A DNA stretch of 64,000 bases from Capronia americana (Eukaryota; Ascomycota; Eurotiomycetes; Chaetothyriales; Herpotrichiellaceae): the NCBI GenBank assembly GCA_016110215.1, contig JADWQD010000013.1, forward strand, positions 1-64,000, given 5' to 3'. Each line of letters opens with the position of its first letter. The stretch's first letter is position 1. Below, piece by piece: positions 22,018 through 32,448 of the stretch. A model generated the notes under the pieces. That model had not been told where the DNA came from and did no database searches. It saw only the letters and a program-made list of their open reading frames with translations. Made by a program: the position numbers and the translations under genes.

Positions 22018-23551
22018 CACGGTGTTGTGTTGAGTTCCGTCTTGGATTCCAAGATGTATTGCACTGGTCTAATGAGGGGGCTGTTCTTACAGTTCAGGAA
22101 TAAGCAAAACATTGAGGCAAGGAGGCCTCAGCAATGGCATACGGTTTGCAAATTTCTTTTCAGCGCGCCGGCCTATTCCGAGACTTGCGACGATACAGCA
22201 GGACGAATTGTTGCTCTGCTCATCCAATGACAAGCCATCTACTGCGAATCTTCCTTGGCAGATCTATCTATTCCCAACCATCGCCGCTCTCTTCCGGTGG
22301 TTGAAAAGATGTCTTTGAAATCAGCCTTACTAGCTGACGGCGAAAAGGTGAGTATAGTCGCCATTCGGGCACTAGGGCCGTTCACAGTGGCCAAGTTGCT
22401 GAGATGATATCGGGCGATGTGAAACGAACTCGGGAATGGCTGTCTTTCCCTGCATCCGCCTGATCGCGTGGACTCAAGCACGAGCCATATCGGAAGGTAT
22501 GGCTCGAAATTGAGCTGACCGTTGACGGGGAATACGGTCGCAAAACCACATCAAATCATGCCTTCCTGTTTGACAACCGGCAAATCCGAGAGTTCGACCA
22601 GGAACAAGGGAAGAAAATATCAACAGCGCTGCGATTCAGGGCTCACAGACCTTATCTTATGCTCTCAAGCGCTGGAGCAGCCGGACAGCAGTTTGGAATC
22701 GGATGCCAGCATTGAAGGGTGCGGTGCGATATGGAGGACGTCTACAGTCAAGGAAGTAGTGGCACTGCCTTTGCGCTTGACCCCAGAATCAGTGATGGGG
22801 AAAGGCGTCGGTTCTAAAAGAGAGCCGAGCCACAATTTGAGCATGCGGTGGGTGATCTCTGCGCATCTCATCGAATGTACTCAAGAGAAAGAGGATTTTC
22901 CATCTCCAATCCACCACGGGACGTCATTCCATTCATATGGGGCCTATTGCTCTTTATGTGGAGCGTATTCGTAAGCAAGCCACACCGAACTGCAGTCATG
23001 ATCAGGATATCCTTAGTCCTGGTGGGGGACTTTGGTATATTTACGCGGATAAGAAGAGGGAATCTTGAATCTGCAGCTGATCCGATTGTATGCAAGGAGA
23101 GAACAACGTCCCGGCAAGAGTTCAACATACATGCTCGCGAGTTCGCATTCGTCTATAATTCAGAAAGCAGACAGCACGGGCGACTCGGTTGTTGCCTGGG
23201 ACAATCTGAACTGTGCATCAACCATGCAGGCCTGTGAGAGGATGTCTATCGTACCAAGTGATTGATGACCCCTCGTTGCACATGCAACAATCGGAGGTGG
23301 GATCTCGATTGGTTGGACGCCAGACGTGAATCTAGAGCTAGCTGTACCAAGCCCAAACGACGACATCATCCCACTTCCAAAGTGGCCAAATGGTGCGCTT
23401 GACCTTGAAATGGTCCTCAAATTGCCCCAACTAGAGTTGAGGCCTTAGAGTTCACATCCTCCTCCAGCCTCGCCTTCGTTTGCTTTTCCATTTCGCTGCC
23501 GGGCACAAATCTTCCCCCGCGCCGCGCGCTGTTTTGATCAAACACGCCGAC
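22018..23551. other. Intergenic 1.5 kb, no gene supported
   Basis: An ATG at 22311 starts MSLKSALLADGEK and is followed by a good GTGAGT donor, but no downstream exon with a recognisable domain continues it. The open frames 22522-22974 and 22848-23237 have no motif and no coherent protein character. It may contain a decayed gene; nothing can be named. Confidence 0.4.
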
Positions 23552-24681
23552 ATGGAACCCACACCAATGGCCCCGGAAGTAGCAACTGCTAGATCGCAGA
23601 TTGCGATCCTTGGCGCTGGAAGCGTGGGCTCCGCAATTGCTCTGTGCCTTATCCTGAACCCTGTCGCAAGCGAGATTCTGCTGGTTGACCCGGACACCAA
23701 GCAACGAGACGCACAAGTCAAAGACCTCGAAGACACCACCACTTACCATGGCGCTGCTGGGTCTGTTATCCTGATGCATGGGCCCAGACGGTCGAACTGA
23801 TCTACCTGTAGTGGCGGCGGGGTAAGGGTTCGGTCCGCAACCCACAAGGAGGCAGGACAATGCGATATTGTCGTCATCAGTGCCGGTGCAAAACAGAGAC
23901 ATGGTACGTTCGCCGGCGACCAACCTTTACTACCTTGCTGAATACCTTCATTTGCAGGCGAATCAAGGACCGACCTACTGGGACGTAACCTGGCCATCCT
24001 CAAGTCTGTTACGAATGATATGAAGCCGTTCCGCGAGGACACTGTGATTCTGCTCGTTGCGAATCCCGTGGATATATTGACCTACTTCTGCCAGAAGTTC
24101 TCCGGCCTACCCCAGGGCCAGATCATCGGGAGCGGGACCTTCCTCGACAGTGCCAGACTGAGGGGCATCTTGGCCGCCAAGCTCGGCGTCGATGCCGGCA
24201 GTGTGGATGCCTATGTGCTCGGTGAACACGGAGAATCACAGATGGTATGAAATGGAAGACAGATTGGGTTCGACGAGCTGATCAGAAGCCATAGGTTGCT
24301 TGGTCCTGCGTTACCATCGGTGCCGTGCCACTCGATCAATGTCTTCTGCCGGGAACGTCCATTGACCGCAAAGCCGTCGCAACGGAAACGAGAGACAAAG
24401 CGGCAAAGATTATCGAGGCCAAAGGTGCTACAGCCTACGGAATTGGCGCCCTGAGTGCTGCCATCTGCAAGTCGATTTTATTTGACCAACGAAATGTTCG
24501 TCCGATTTCGCACTGGGTCGACGGCTTGGGATGCTGCTTGAGTTTGCCCGTGGTACTTGGACGACGGGGGATCATCAGATCGCTCAAAATACCTTTAAAT
24601 CAAGAGGAAGAGAGTCTTTTGTTCAAGAGTGCCGAGACCCTGAGAAAGCTGATTCAAGAAGCAGAGCAGACACAGAAGTAA
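23552..24681 (+). CDS. L-lactate dehydrogenase (NAD-dependent)
   Basis: Four exons (23552-23760, 23812-23903, 23958-24244, 24295-24681) give about 324 residues, standard for LDH. The NAD fold starts with AILGAGSVGSAIAL and the Asp that selects NAD over NADP lies in LLVDPD. The mobile active-site loop reads AGAKQRHGESRTDL, where the Gln two residues before RHGE marks lactate rather than malate specificity and the Arg is the catalytic polariser. VANPVDILTY, LDSARLRGILA (substrate-binding Arg) and the catalytic His in GEHGESQ follow. The C-terminal half (DLGCC-like LGCCLSLPVVLGRRGI) is as in fungal LDHs. The intron 1 donor GTCTGT is unusual, though frame and family agree. It interconverts pyruvate and L-lactate in the cytosol. 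No clear functional link to its neighbours. Confidence 0.92.
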
Positions 24682-25355
24682 TGGAAGCCCGGAGAAGAAT
24701 GGCGGGATATTCTTTATGGCGCTTACGGCGCTGTTGTTACCCGGTGGTCAGAGATCTAACGACACCTCCCTTATCAATTCTCATTTCCTGTCTTCGTGGT
24801 AGTCTACATTTTCAAGTCTCCAAAAAGAGGGCTTTCCGACATGACTGTCTTGGTCGATGGGTTGATGGAAGCCCGAAAGGGCCAGGCTGTTTCCCTGCAG
24901 GTGGATTCGTCAGGGATTGACAATATTTCCCTCAACGAGTACAAAGGCTCGTCGTCGTCGTCGTTCATCAAGGTTGGCTGATGCTCTGTATTCCGGAATT
25001 CCTCGAGCTGGGTTTAGGGGTGACCGATGTGCTGATAGTGATTCGATTCGCGCTCGAGGTCAGACTGAAATAAATCAGGCAACTTCGGTAGATGACTGCT
25101 TGCTGAGCATTGTCGCTTCGCCAAGGGTCCAGAAACTGTATTCTGCTTCACAAACACCAGTTCGCAGCACTCTAAACAGCGGTTACCAATTGATATGCTA
25201 GAGGAAGATCCCTATAACGAGCAGTCTTGGTTGATGAACAGCCAGCGGCAGAACAAGCCAACTCCATCCCGTGAGCCAGTCGACGGCGAAAATACTTCGC
25301 AGCCCGTCTTGCTGGTCGATATGCCCCATCAACTAGTCATACTCTCGGCTCTTCC

Positions 25356-25398
<43 letters not shown>

Positions 25399-25959
25399 CA
25401 TCAAGTCTCGCCCTGGACCTGCCGGTGAAGTTCTTTCGCAGATCTATAGAATCGGAAGAGGGCGTGAACCATATCCACTCGTAGATTCGTGTTTAGGTGA
25501 TCGAGCCCTGGAAGGTATAGGATACAGTTATGTACTTTCAGCCAATGATCCTCACCTCATCAGTCGGAATCGAACAATTGTGGAAGTTCTGAGATCATGC
25601 TAGCTTCAGCGTGTCTCTCAGCAATCCTACTCACAGCCTGCACCAACGCGAAGGTCTGATCTACTTAGGCTGTCCCTAATAGAGGAGTTACTTTACCTAT
25701 ATGCCGTTATAAATAACCTCGTCCCCTTTACTTTTATACTGGATCTAATCACTACTACTATTAATCAAACTCACTTAGATCGTTGATGAACTCACGTATA
25801 GCGATTCATAATACTGGGGACCGCTTCCTAAGTACAGGGACTTAATCTCGGGGTGGGCCAGAATGCCGAAACCGGGGACCCACCTAAAAGATAAAAGTGT
25901 AGATGTTGCCCAGCTCGTGATATTCAGGCAGATCAACACCCAAGACTATCTTTGCAAAC
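24682..25959. other. Intergenic 1.3 kb with a CT microsatellite
   Basis: No gene is supported. It contains the CT repeat listed separately, a short CGT run near 24950, and a TA-rich patch at about 25660-25770 that resembles decayed repeat sequence. Confidence 0.5.
25358..25396. repeat. (CT)n microsatellite
   Basis: About 19 uninterrupted CT units. Likely length-polymorphic between isolates; no gene overlaps it. Confidence 0.95.
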
Positions 25960-26784
25960 ATGGCCCTCCTGCAAGCATTGGAAAAGGGCATCCGCGTGTT
26001 CGACCTCGCAGTCCCGATGCAATCGGGCATGCCAGCAGCTCCAGCGAATGTCCCTTTCTCGATGGCCTTGTCGCGTCGTCACGGTGATTCAGATGCGTCG
26101 GGTCAAGGGGGGACAGCTTCCAACGCCGTCATTATCACGGGTGATCACGTCGGGACACACATCGACGCGCTCTCCCACGTTGCCAGCAAAGGAATTCTGT
26201 GCGGAGGAGTGGCAGTCTCGGAAGCAATGCAAGGCGGGAAATACGTCAAGCTCGGAGCAGACTCTATCAAACCAATGGTCTGCAGAGGGGTTTTCCTTGA
26301 TATACCGGCGTTGAAAGGAAAGACGCGGCTCGATCCTGGGTACGGAATCACCGACGGAGACCTTCAAGAAGCATTGGGAGACACACCACTCAATGAAGGA
26401 GATGTGGTTTTGATTCGGACAGGGTGGATTCAACTGTTCTCCGACCCGGTGGCATTTCTTGGTCACAAGACAGGCACACCCGGCCCAGACGCGAGTGGAG
26501 GAAGGTGGTTGGCATCACACAAAGTACGGGCAGCTGGGGGTGACACGATCTCATTTGAGCAGGTTCAACTTGGGCCCAATTTCAGTAAGAGGCCATGCCA
26601 TGGTATTCTTCTGTGGGAAAATGGAATCCACATCATTGAGGTTTTGGACATGGAAGAGTTGGCTCGGGAAAAGGTCAAAGAGTTTCTGTTCGTGTTGTCG
26701 CCGTTGAAGCTGGTTGGTGCAACGGGATCACCGGTGCGTCCCCTGGCGGTGGTGGAAGCACGAGGCCTTAGAGCGGAGCTGTAG
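25960..26784 (+). CDS. Cyclase-family metal-dependent hydrolase (kynurenine formamidase-like)
   Basis: Intronless gene of 274 residues from the ATG at 25960. The diagnostic metal motif of the cyclase (PF04199-type) family, HxGTHxDxxxH, is present as DHVGTHIDALSH (about residue 70). A second conserved block, VVLIRTGW, follows near residue 150, and the GILLWENG segment near residue 215. Family members hydrolyse amide or ring bonds with Mn/Zn (arylformamidases, isatin hydrolases, cyclic-amide hydrolases), so substrate prediction is not safe. The next gene downstream on the same strand is a DAL5-type carrier for small organic anions or amides, 522 bases away, consistent with uptake and ring opening of a small cyclic compound, by inference. 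Confidence 0.88.
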   Translation: MALLQALEKGIRVFDLAVPMQSGMPAAPANVPFSMALSRRHGDSDASGQGGTASNAVIITGDHVGTHIDALSHVASKGILCGGVAVSEAMQGGKYVKLGADSIKPMVCRGVFLDIPALKGKTRLDPGYGITDGDLQEALGDTPLNEGDVVLIRTGWIQLFSDPVAFLGHKTGTPGPDASGGRWLASHKVRAAGGDTISFEQVQLGPNFSKRPCHGILLWENGIHIIEVLDMEELAREKVKEFLFVLSPLKLVGATGSPVRPLAVVEARGLRAEL

Positions 26785-27306
26785 CATTCGAGTGGGCAAA
26801 TAGAACACCAGTCATCCATCTGGCCACGGGGTAATCGGATGCGAAGATTCGGTAGCAGCAGACGAGGCTTCATGCATGCCTAGAACCGGCGAACGTGTCA
26901 GGAAGTCGCGGTAGATTAAGTCTTAGGCTCTCGTCAAAGCAGAGCTACCGTGTACGCTTCTGACAATCGTCTGCCGCTCTGCACCATACAATCAGAAGCC
27001 CGAGTGGGACCATGGCTGGCCGAGTGAAACTTGCGAAAGCGACCCCAGTCCAGATCGAAGCCGCAATGCTAGTCTCCATGCGTTAGGCCCGTCCCCAGAT
27101 TATGCATCGCCAGCCCCGTGCGGGGTGGCCTGATGGCGACTCGCAATGCTCTGTCTCGTTGTTGTCGGCTTTCGAATTCAGACTAGATTATCTGGGGAAA
27201 TTCTTGGCCGAAGCTTGCGACGAAGCTTCGCCATATAAGAAGACCTAGACAGACAAGCAGTTGCTAAAGCCTCTGTCATCGAAACAGTTGAGCAACAGCT
27301 TTCAAG
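26785..27306. other. Intergenic; promoter of the DAL5-type carrier
   Basis: 522 bases. A perfect inverted repeat CCCCG-TG-CGGGG lies at 27114-27125, about 180 bases before the carrier ATG; its GCGGGG strand fits the CreA carbon-repression consensus SYGGRG. Nothing else was recognised. Confidence 0.45.
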
Positions 27307-29018
27307 ATGACTTCCGAAATCTCGACCAAGCAACCTACCACTGACGTCGAGCTTTCCTGCGTTGAAGATGCGGACAGCAAGCCGACGACAGCGTACACCC
27401 TCCAACCAGAAACGAAACCGGTCCGGTCAGGCCTCGAGAGGAGATTGTTGTGGAAACAAGATCTGCTGATACTTCCTCTGCTGGCGCTGATTTACTTCGT
27501 CACCTTCCTGGTACAAAACCATTATTACCTCCTGACTTTCAAGTACTGATCCAGAACAGGACAGAAACAGCTTTGGCAATGGTCGACTTCTGGGACTGCA
27601 GAAAGAAATCGGGTTCTCCAACGCCGATTATTCTCATGCCGCGCAGTACTTCTGTAGGTGGCATATTCCAGCTCGGTATGCGTACTGGTCTGACTGATTG
27701 CAGTCATTGGATACACAATTTGCATGTTTCCAGGCTCGATCTCGTTGCGATGGATCCCACCACATTGGGTTCTGGGTGGTTCCTGCATCTCCTTTGGCGT
27801 AATTCTGTGCGGCATGTCTGAGGCGAACAACTATGCTACTATTGTGGCAACACGCATACTTATCGGCGCTGCCCAATCCTTCACGCAGAACTCGGGCATC
27901 TACAACAGCTTCTGGTACACACGTCGGGAGATTGCAACCAGAGGCGGTGAGTCCAATCATTCCCAGCACCGCGAGCCATTACTGATTGGTCATGCAGCTT
28001 TGATCTTCTCAACTGCGACCCTCTCTGGCGCTTTCAGTGGCTTGATAGCGTACGCCATTGGGGAGGACTTGGCCCACAGCAGCCGCTCGCCGTGGTCGTG
28101 GCTCTTCTTGATTGAAGGTGTCATTGCAGTCTTCGTCGGGGTTCTGGTGATCATTTTCCTTCCTGCATTTCCGGATAGAATGAAGAATGGAAAGAATTGG
28201 CTCTTCACCAGGGACGAGATAAACCTGGCGCTGGAAAGAACGTCGAGTACGTGGTGGCCGAGAAGATTCATTGAGATGATATGCTGACCATCCCAGCCTG
28301 GAACACGACAGGCTCGAAAATCCTGTGGCCCCAAGTTTGGGATTGCCTCAAAGACCCAAAGACGTACGCCTTTGCCATATTCAATGCGACCAGTGGTCTT
28401 TGCCTGTCTTCGATCGGAATTTTCCTGCCGACATTCATCCGCGACTTCGGGTACAGCAATCTCGACGCGCAGCTGTTCTCGGTTATCCCATACGGCTGCG
28501 CCTTCTGCACCTTGCTCATCTTGTGCTACCTCAGCGACTTGATGAATCTGAAAGGACCCTTCATCATGTTTGGATTTGCTGTCAACGCCATCGGCTATGC
28601 CATGTTGCTCGGCGTCAAGTCCACCGCGGCCAAGGTTGTTGCCACTTGCTTCATAACCAGCGGCATGTACCCAGCCGTTGTCCTTTTCCTCACTTGGCTC
28701 GCGATCAACACCGGTGGGTTCACCAAGCGTGCCACAACATGGGCGATGGCAGAAATATTTGGGCAGCTGTTCTCGATCATGGGTGCCAATATCTACGACA
28801 ACGGTCCGAGATACGTGAAGGGTCACGCGACCGCCATGGCCTTTTCGTTCTTTTGCCTGTTTATCGCGGCAGCGTTGATGGTGGTGTTCAGTCGTCTGAA
28901 CAAGAAGCGAGATCGTATCTTGGAGGACTATGCAAGACGTGGAGAGATCCATCCCCATATGAACAGGTCCTTGGAGGATGAACAGGACTTCCACATCAAC
29001 TTCAGGTATACTCTTTGA
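27307..29018 (+). CDS. MFS transporter, allantoate/nicotinate permease (DAL5/TNA1) type
   Basis: Five exons (27307-27510, 27560-27653, 27704-27946, 27998-28246, 28297-29018) give about 503 residues. A hydrophilic N-terminus leads to the family signature RRLLWKQDLLILPLLALIY; exon 2 starts DRNSFGNGRLLGLQ, the short loop after helix 1. RILIGAAQSF (helix 4) and SWLFLIEGV (helix 5-6) are typical, as is AINTGGFTKRATTWAM in the second half. This anion:cation symporter family takes up allantoate, nicotinate, pantothenate and similar carboxylates at the plasma membrane. The last exon extends past the final helix with a charged tail. A 383-residue open frame on the opposite strand is a shadow. It probably imports a substrate for the neighbouring hydrolase or dehydratase. 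Confidence 0.9.
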
Positions 29019-29168
29019 CGGCATATGTGCTGGGCAGTGGTCAAGGACCAAAGGGCCAGAAGTTTCTGCTCGGGTCGTTGATCGGAGCAAATCTTGACTC
29101 GATGTACGATCCTCATGTGGTGGGGACTCGAAAACTGGCATTTTATAGGGAATTGAGGTCGACTTGCG

Positions 29169-30836
29169 CTATCCCATCATGTCCAAGAAGTTCCAGTCGA
29201 GGCCTTCGAGATCTATGATCGGATTTGTGGTGGCATGATTCGGCATATTGCAATACTTGTCTTCCGCGTGGATCCTCAGTAGATCGTATACTACTGAAGC
29301 ACCCATTCTCGTGTGGATGGGCGGTGATAGCTTTTTGTCTTCAATGTAAAGAAGTCGTCGCATTGTCTCACACGCTTTGTGGTGAGTATCATCCGGTGTC
29401 CCCGATGTGGTACTGAGTGCTTGGCGAACTCGCTCGATGTCGTCCTGAAGCACTTCCGTTTCGGAGCTGTAGCCAGACCGGAGAATTTTGATCAAGACAA
29501 AAGCGCTGAAACACATGGCGTTGCGCACGCATGAGGGCACAATCGACAAGTTTTGGCTGTAACACATTTCGATGAGCTCGCTGGCATCTCGTCTCGCGTT
29601 GTCGATGAATACAATGAGCTCTGGTGAGACAAGCATATCATCGAGCAAAGCAAACGACCAGAGCTGTAACCTTGAGGTCAGAAAGGGAATCCTGACGACG
29701 GCGTCCATGTTCTCGAGATGCTGTCGTTCGAGGGCTGAAAAGCGCTCCGCCCAACTCTTCATCGCGCCCAGCCGCTGTTCAGGCTCCAACATGCCGGAGG
29801 GAGTCGAGCCGTTGGCACTGATGGCAAGGTTCGACTGCATCAAGAGGTGATAGATCCGGCAAAGCTGTGAAAGCCTTGCATTGATGGAACTCTTGTCAAA
29901 CGCGTTAAGCATGTGTAAGTCGGTCAGGATTGATGGCGGCAATCCGCGAATAGCCGACAGTTTCTGGTTCACGACAAAGCAGGAAAGCCATGTCGTGGTC
30001 TTGACTTCTTCGCCGACAGCTCGGGCATTCTCCCGTTCCTCCATTCCGTGCTCGTGTAAATGTGTCTGCGTCGGACGGTGCAGTCCTAGATGGAGAGCCA
30101 TCTGGGTAGCCAGGCAGCAATAGTAATGAGATACGTCTTCCATAACCGACGTGACGGAAAACGGCCACATAGACATGATAAGCAGGGCTTGCACCTGCTC
30201 GACGGAGCGGGGGAACGAATGAATAGAATCCGCAATCATTGCTTTGACGGACGGAGCAAGTTGACACCGGACCCTCCAGCTCGCGGCAGTGGTGCATATG
30301 ACCCAGAACAGCAAGGGGCTCTTCGTGTAGATAGCATCGGGGGAGTGTGTCGTCATCTTGAAGGGCAAATACTGGTGACACCGGGCAAAATATATCTTGA
30401 AGTGCTCGTTTATTTGACCGTATGTGAGAGAGACATTGCCAAGAGTCCGATATGCTGTGGCCGATGCCCCTCCCGAACTAATTGAGGGCGCCGGGAGGAT
30501 CGCTGGAAGATCCATGGGAGGCTCTGTAGCTGTGATCGTGCCCACGATACTAGGCAACTGTGGTGACCAATTGTTCAAGGGAAGCGTTTCATTGTGCTCT
30601 TGTGTCTGACTCGATGACCCATTGCTTGGGGATTTCTCCCGGAGAGCTTGCTGCAACTGTTCGATCTTAGATGACATCATCTGTAGCGACTTCGCCCTCG
30701 AGGTGCGCTTGAAGGACGCGTCGAAGACGCATGGCAGCCTAAGCGCCCGACAACGTGAGCAGCCGCCGGAATCGTCCTCCTTGTACTCGCATCGGGCTTT
30801 CCATTGCCGGCATTTGGTGCAGGCCTTTGCCCTCAT
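29169..30836 (-). CDS. LEU3-like Zn2Cys6 transcription factor
   Basis: A single exon of 555 residues from the ATG at 30836. The cluster starts at residue 5, ACTKCRQWKARCEY, with spacing C-x2-C-x6-C-x9-C-x2-C-x6-C, and is followed by FKRTSRAKSLQ and a short coiled coil (MMSSKIEQLQQAL). This arrangement, including the Phe-Lys-Arg-Thr linker, is that of the LEU3 group, which in yeast and other fungi is switched on by alpha-isopropylmalate. The rest is the helical regulatory domain (SVVYDLLRIH near the end) closing with an acidic-aromatic tail. The frame stays open for another 167 codons upstream to an ATG at 31337; that extension has no domain and LEU3-type factors begin at the cluster, so the shorter start is preferred. 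It is the immediate neighbour of an aconitase-superfamily dehydratase on the same strand, an attractive target. Confidence 0.88.
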   Translation of the reverse strand: MRAKACTKCRQWKARCEYKEDDSGGCSRCRALRLPCVFDASFKRTSRAKSLQMMSSKIEQLQQALREKSPSNGSSSQTQEHNETLPLNNWSPQLPSIVGTITATEPPMDLPAILPAPSISSGGASATAYRTLGNVSLTYGQINEHFKIYFARCHQYLPFKMTTHSPDAIYTKSPLLFWVICTTAASWRVRCQLAPSVKAMIADSIHSFPRSVEQVQALLIMSMWPFSVTSVMEDVSHYYCCLATQMALHLGLHRPTQTHLHEHGMEERENARAVGEEVKTTTWLSCFVVNQKLSAIRGLPPSILTDLHMLNAFDKSSINARLSQLCRIYHLLMQSNLAISANGSTPSGMLEPEQRLGAMKSWAERFSALERQHLENMDAVVRIPFLTSRLQLWSFALLDDMLVSPELIVFIDNARRDASELIEMCYSQNLSIVPSCVRNAMCFSAFVLIKILRSGYSSETEVLQDDIERVRQALSTTSGTPDDTHHKACETMRRLLYIEDKKLSPPIHTRMGASVVYDLLRIHAEDKYCNMPNHATTNPIIDLEGLDWNFLDMMG

Positions 30837-32448
30837 AGCGGATGAGGCCAATGGAGGGGGGTGTGTTTGACGATACCGAGTGCGCAGAGTCGAGATTGCA
30901 AGGCAACGGGGACGCAGAGTCGTCAGCTTTTGAAGTCCGGTGGGGAGAGGTAACGACGAGTCGTCAAACGGAAAGGCTTTCTCCTGCACCTGACCGAAAG
31001 ATACAGGGGGCGCATGAGACAGGCTTCTAGACTCAGCATGGTAGATGAATTGGACGGAACTGGTGAATGACTTGCTCTGGGAAGAAGGAGAATTGTGCTT
31101 TGGATCCTGGGGAAGTCGCGCCACCCTGGGCCTTCCCCCACATCTCACGCCTGCGAGCCTCGGTTTAGCCTGCTTGGCATTGCGAGTCGCAATGTTGTTG
31201 CGGGCCAACCAGATTCGAGGCGAGACACCCCTTTCATCAAATCCAAACACCTGTGTGATTGAGACAAGCTTCGAGTCAAGCGACGCAAGTTTCTTGCTAT
31301 ACCTCGCCCGCAGTTGCGCATCGGCGCGATTGGCCATCAAATATGCCGTGCAACGTTGCTCGTATTGTTGACAAAAACATTTCCTACGCAGTCAAATCTT
31401 CTCCGCTTTTAGCAGACTCTGATTGGCGGAACGGGGCAAGACGGTTCGATCAGAAGTGACTCTTGGTTGCGTAGCGATCTTATTTTTCGTGTGGACTCAC
31501 ACGTCCTCCTCGGTCCTGAAGCGTGTACAAGGGCCGAGGACAGGGAGATTGATCGTGGCCACACCTCTTGAGGTGTTCATTGCGAACTTGGTGTTGTCTC
31601 TCGCATACAGCCGTCCTAGCATAAGAAGGTGACTGCAATCTGTCCGCTTGCAAGAATACCTCTGGTCTCACCCTGCTCACCTTCTAGAGTTCTGCCCTGA
31701 TGCTGTTCTCAATTCGGCTGTGTAGCCACGCTACGGGGGCGTGACAGATGTCCGGCTTTGCTCCGATTATTGGATATCTAGGGATGTCGAGAATATTTTG
31801 CCTAGTGCCCAGTGAGGTGGAAACGTTGCCTATTCTGGTTTCGGTGTCGAAGACAGTGGACTGGAGGGAAGTTCAAAGATGTTATGGAATTGCTTGCTCG
31901 TCCGAGAAATTAGTAGTTAATTGATCTAAAAACAAGGTGTTGAAGAGGTTCGTTCTGCCTGCACACATTAACGACCACAACGGGCCACCAGACAAGGTAT
32001 CTGCTGCCGGACGTACTGCAGAAACCGAGTCACTTGGGAGCACGATAAAAGGCCATTCACTCCTCGTCTGCTGCCAGTGCGAGTTGAAAACACCATATAG
32101 AGTCGCCTTTCCTGTACGAGAATCCGCCCCATGGTAGCGTAACCACGGTCTCGTAACCCAAGCGCATTAGTTTCGAAACAGAACTCGAACGACCCGCCCA
32201 TTCCACTTAGGCCATGGGGGAGTGGCACCGAGGAGACTTCTGATCGCCGTCTAGTTTCGGCCTCTGGCTGATTTCGTGTCGATTCGTGTCAAGCAGCATC
32301 ATATCAGGCTGTTTCTACTGCTCACTCGGCCTCGTCATCCGTCAATGCAAAAAAGGAATGTGATGCTTGGAAAGGGTATTACAGTAAGGCACGGTGCCTT
32401 CATGAACATTCTGGCTACATACAGGAATCAGTTGCAGTCGTGAGACTG
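30837..32448. other. Intergenic 1.6 kb upstream of the LEU3-like gene
   Basis: Holds the LEU3-like promoter and the dehydratase 3' region. 30837-31337 is an open in-frame extension of the regulator with no domain (long 5' leader or alternative N-terminus). The remainder shows no gene. Confidence 0.5.

Noticed and set aside
22522..23237. Overlapping plus-strand frames of 150 and 129 codons
   Set aside because: No recognisable domain, no consistent splice pattern, and composition not distinguishable from chance; left as an unexplained gap.
28325..28981. 218-codon plus-strand frame inside the carrier's last exon
   Set aside because: A frame-shifted shadow rich in Arg, His and Gln; the carrier frame carries all conserved residues.
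27990..29141. 383-codon open frame on the minus strand across the DAL5-type carrier
   Set aside because: It is antisense to well-conserved exons 4-5 of the carrier, has charged low-similarity composition and no start or splice context of its own.
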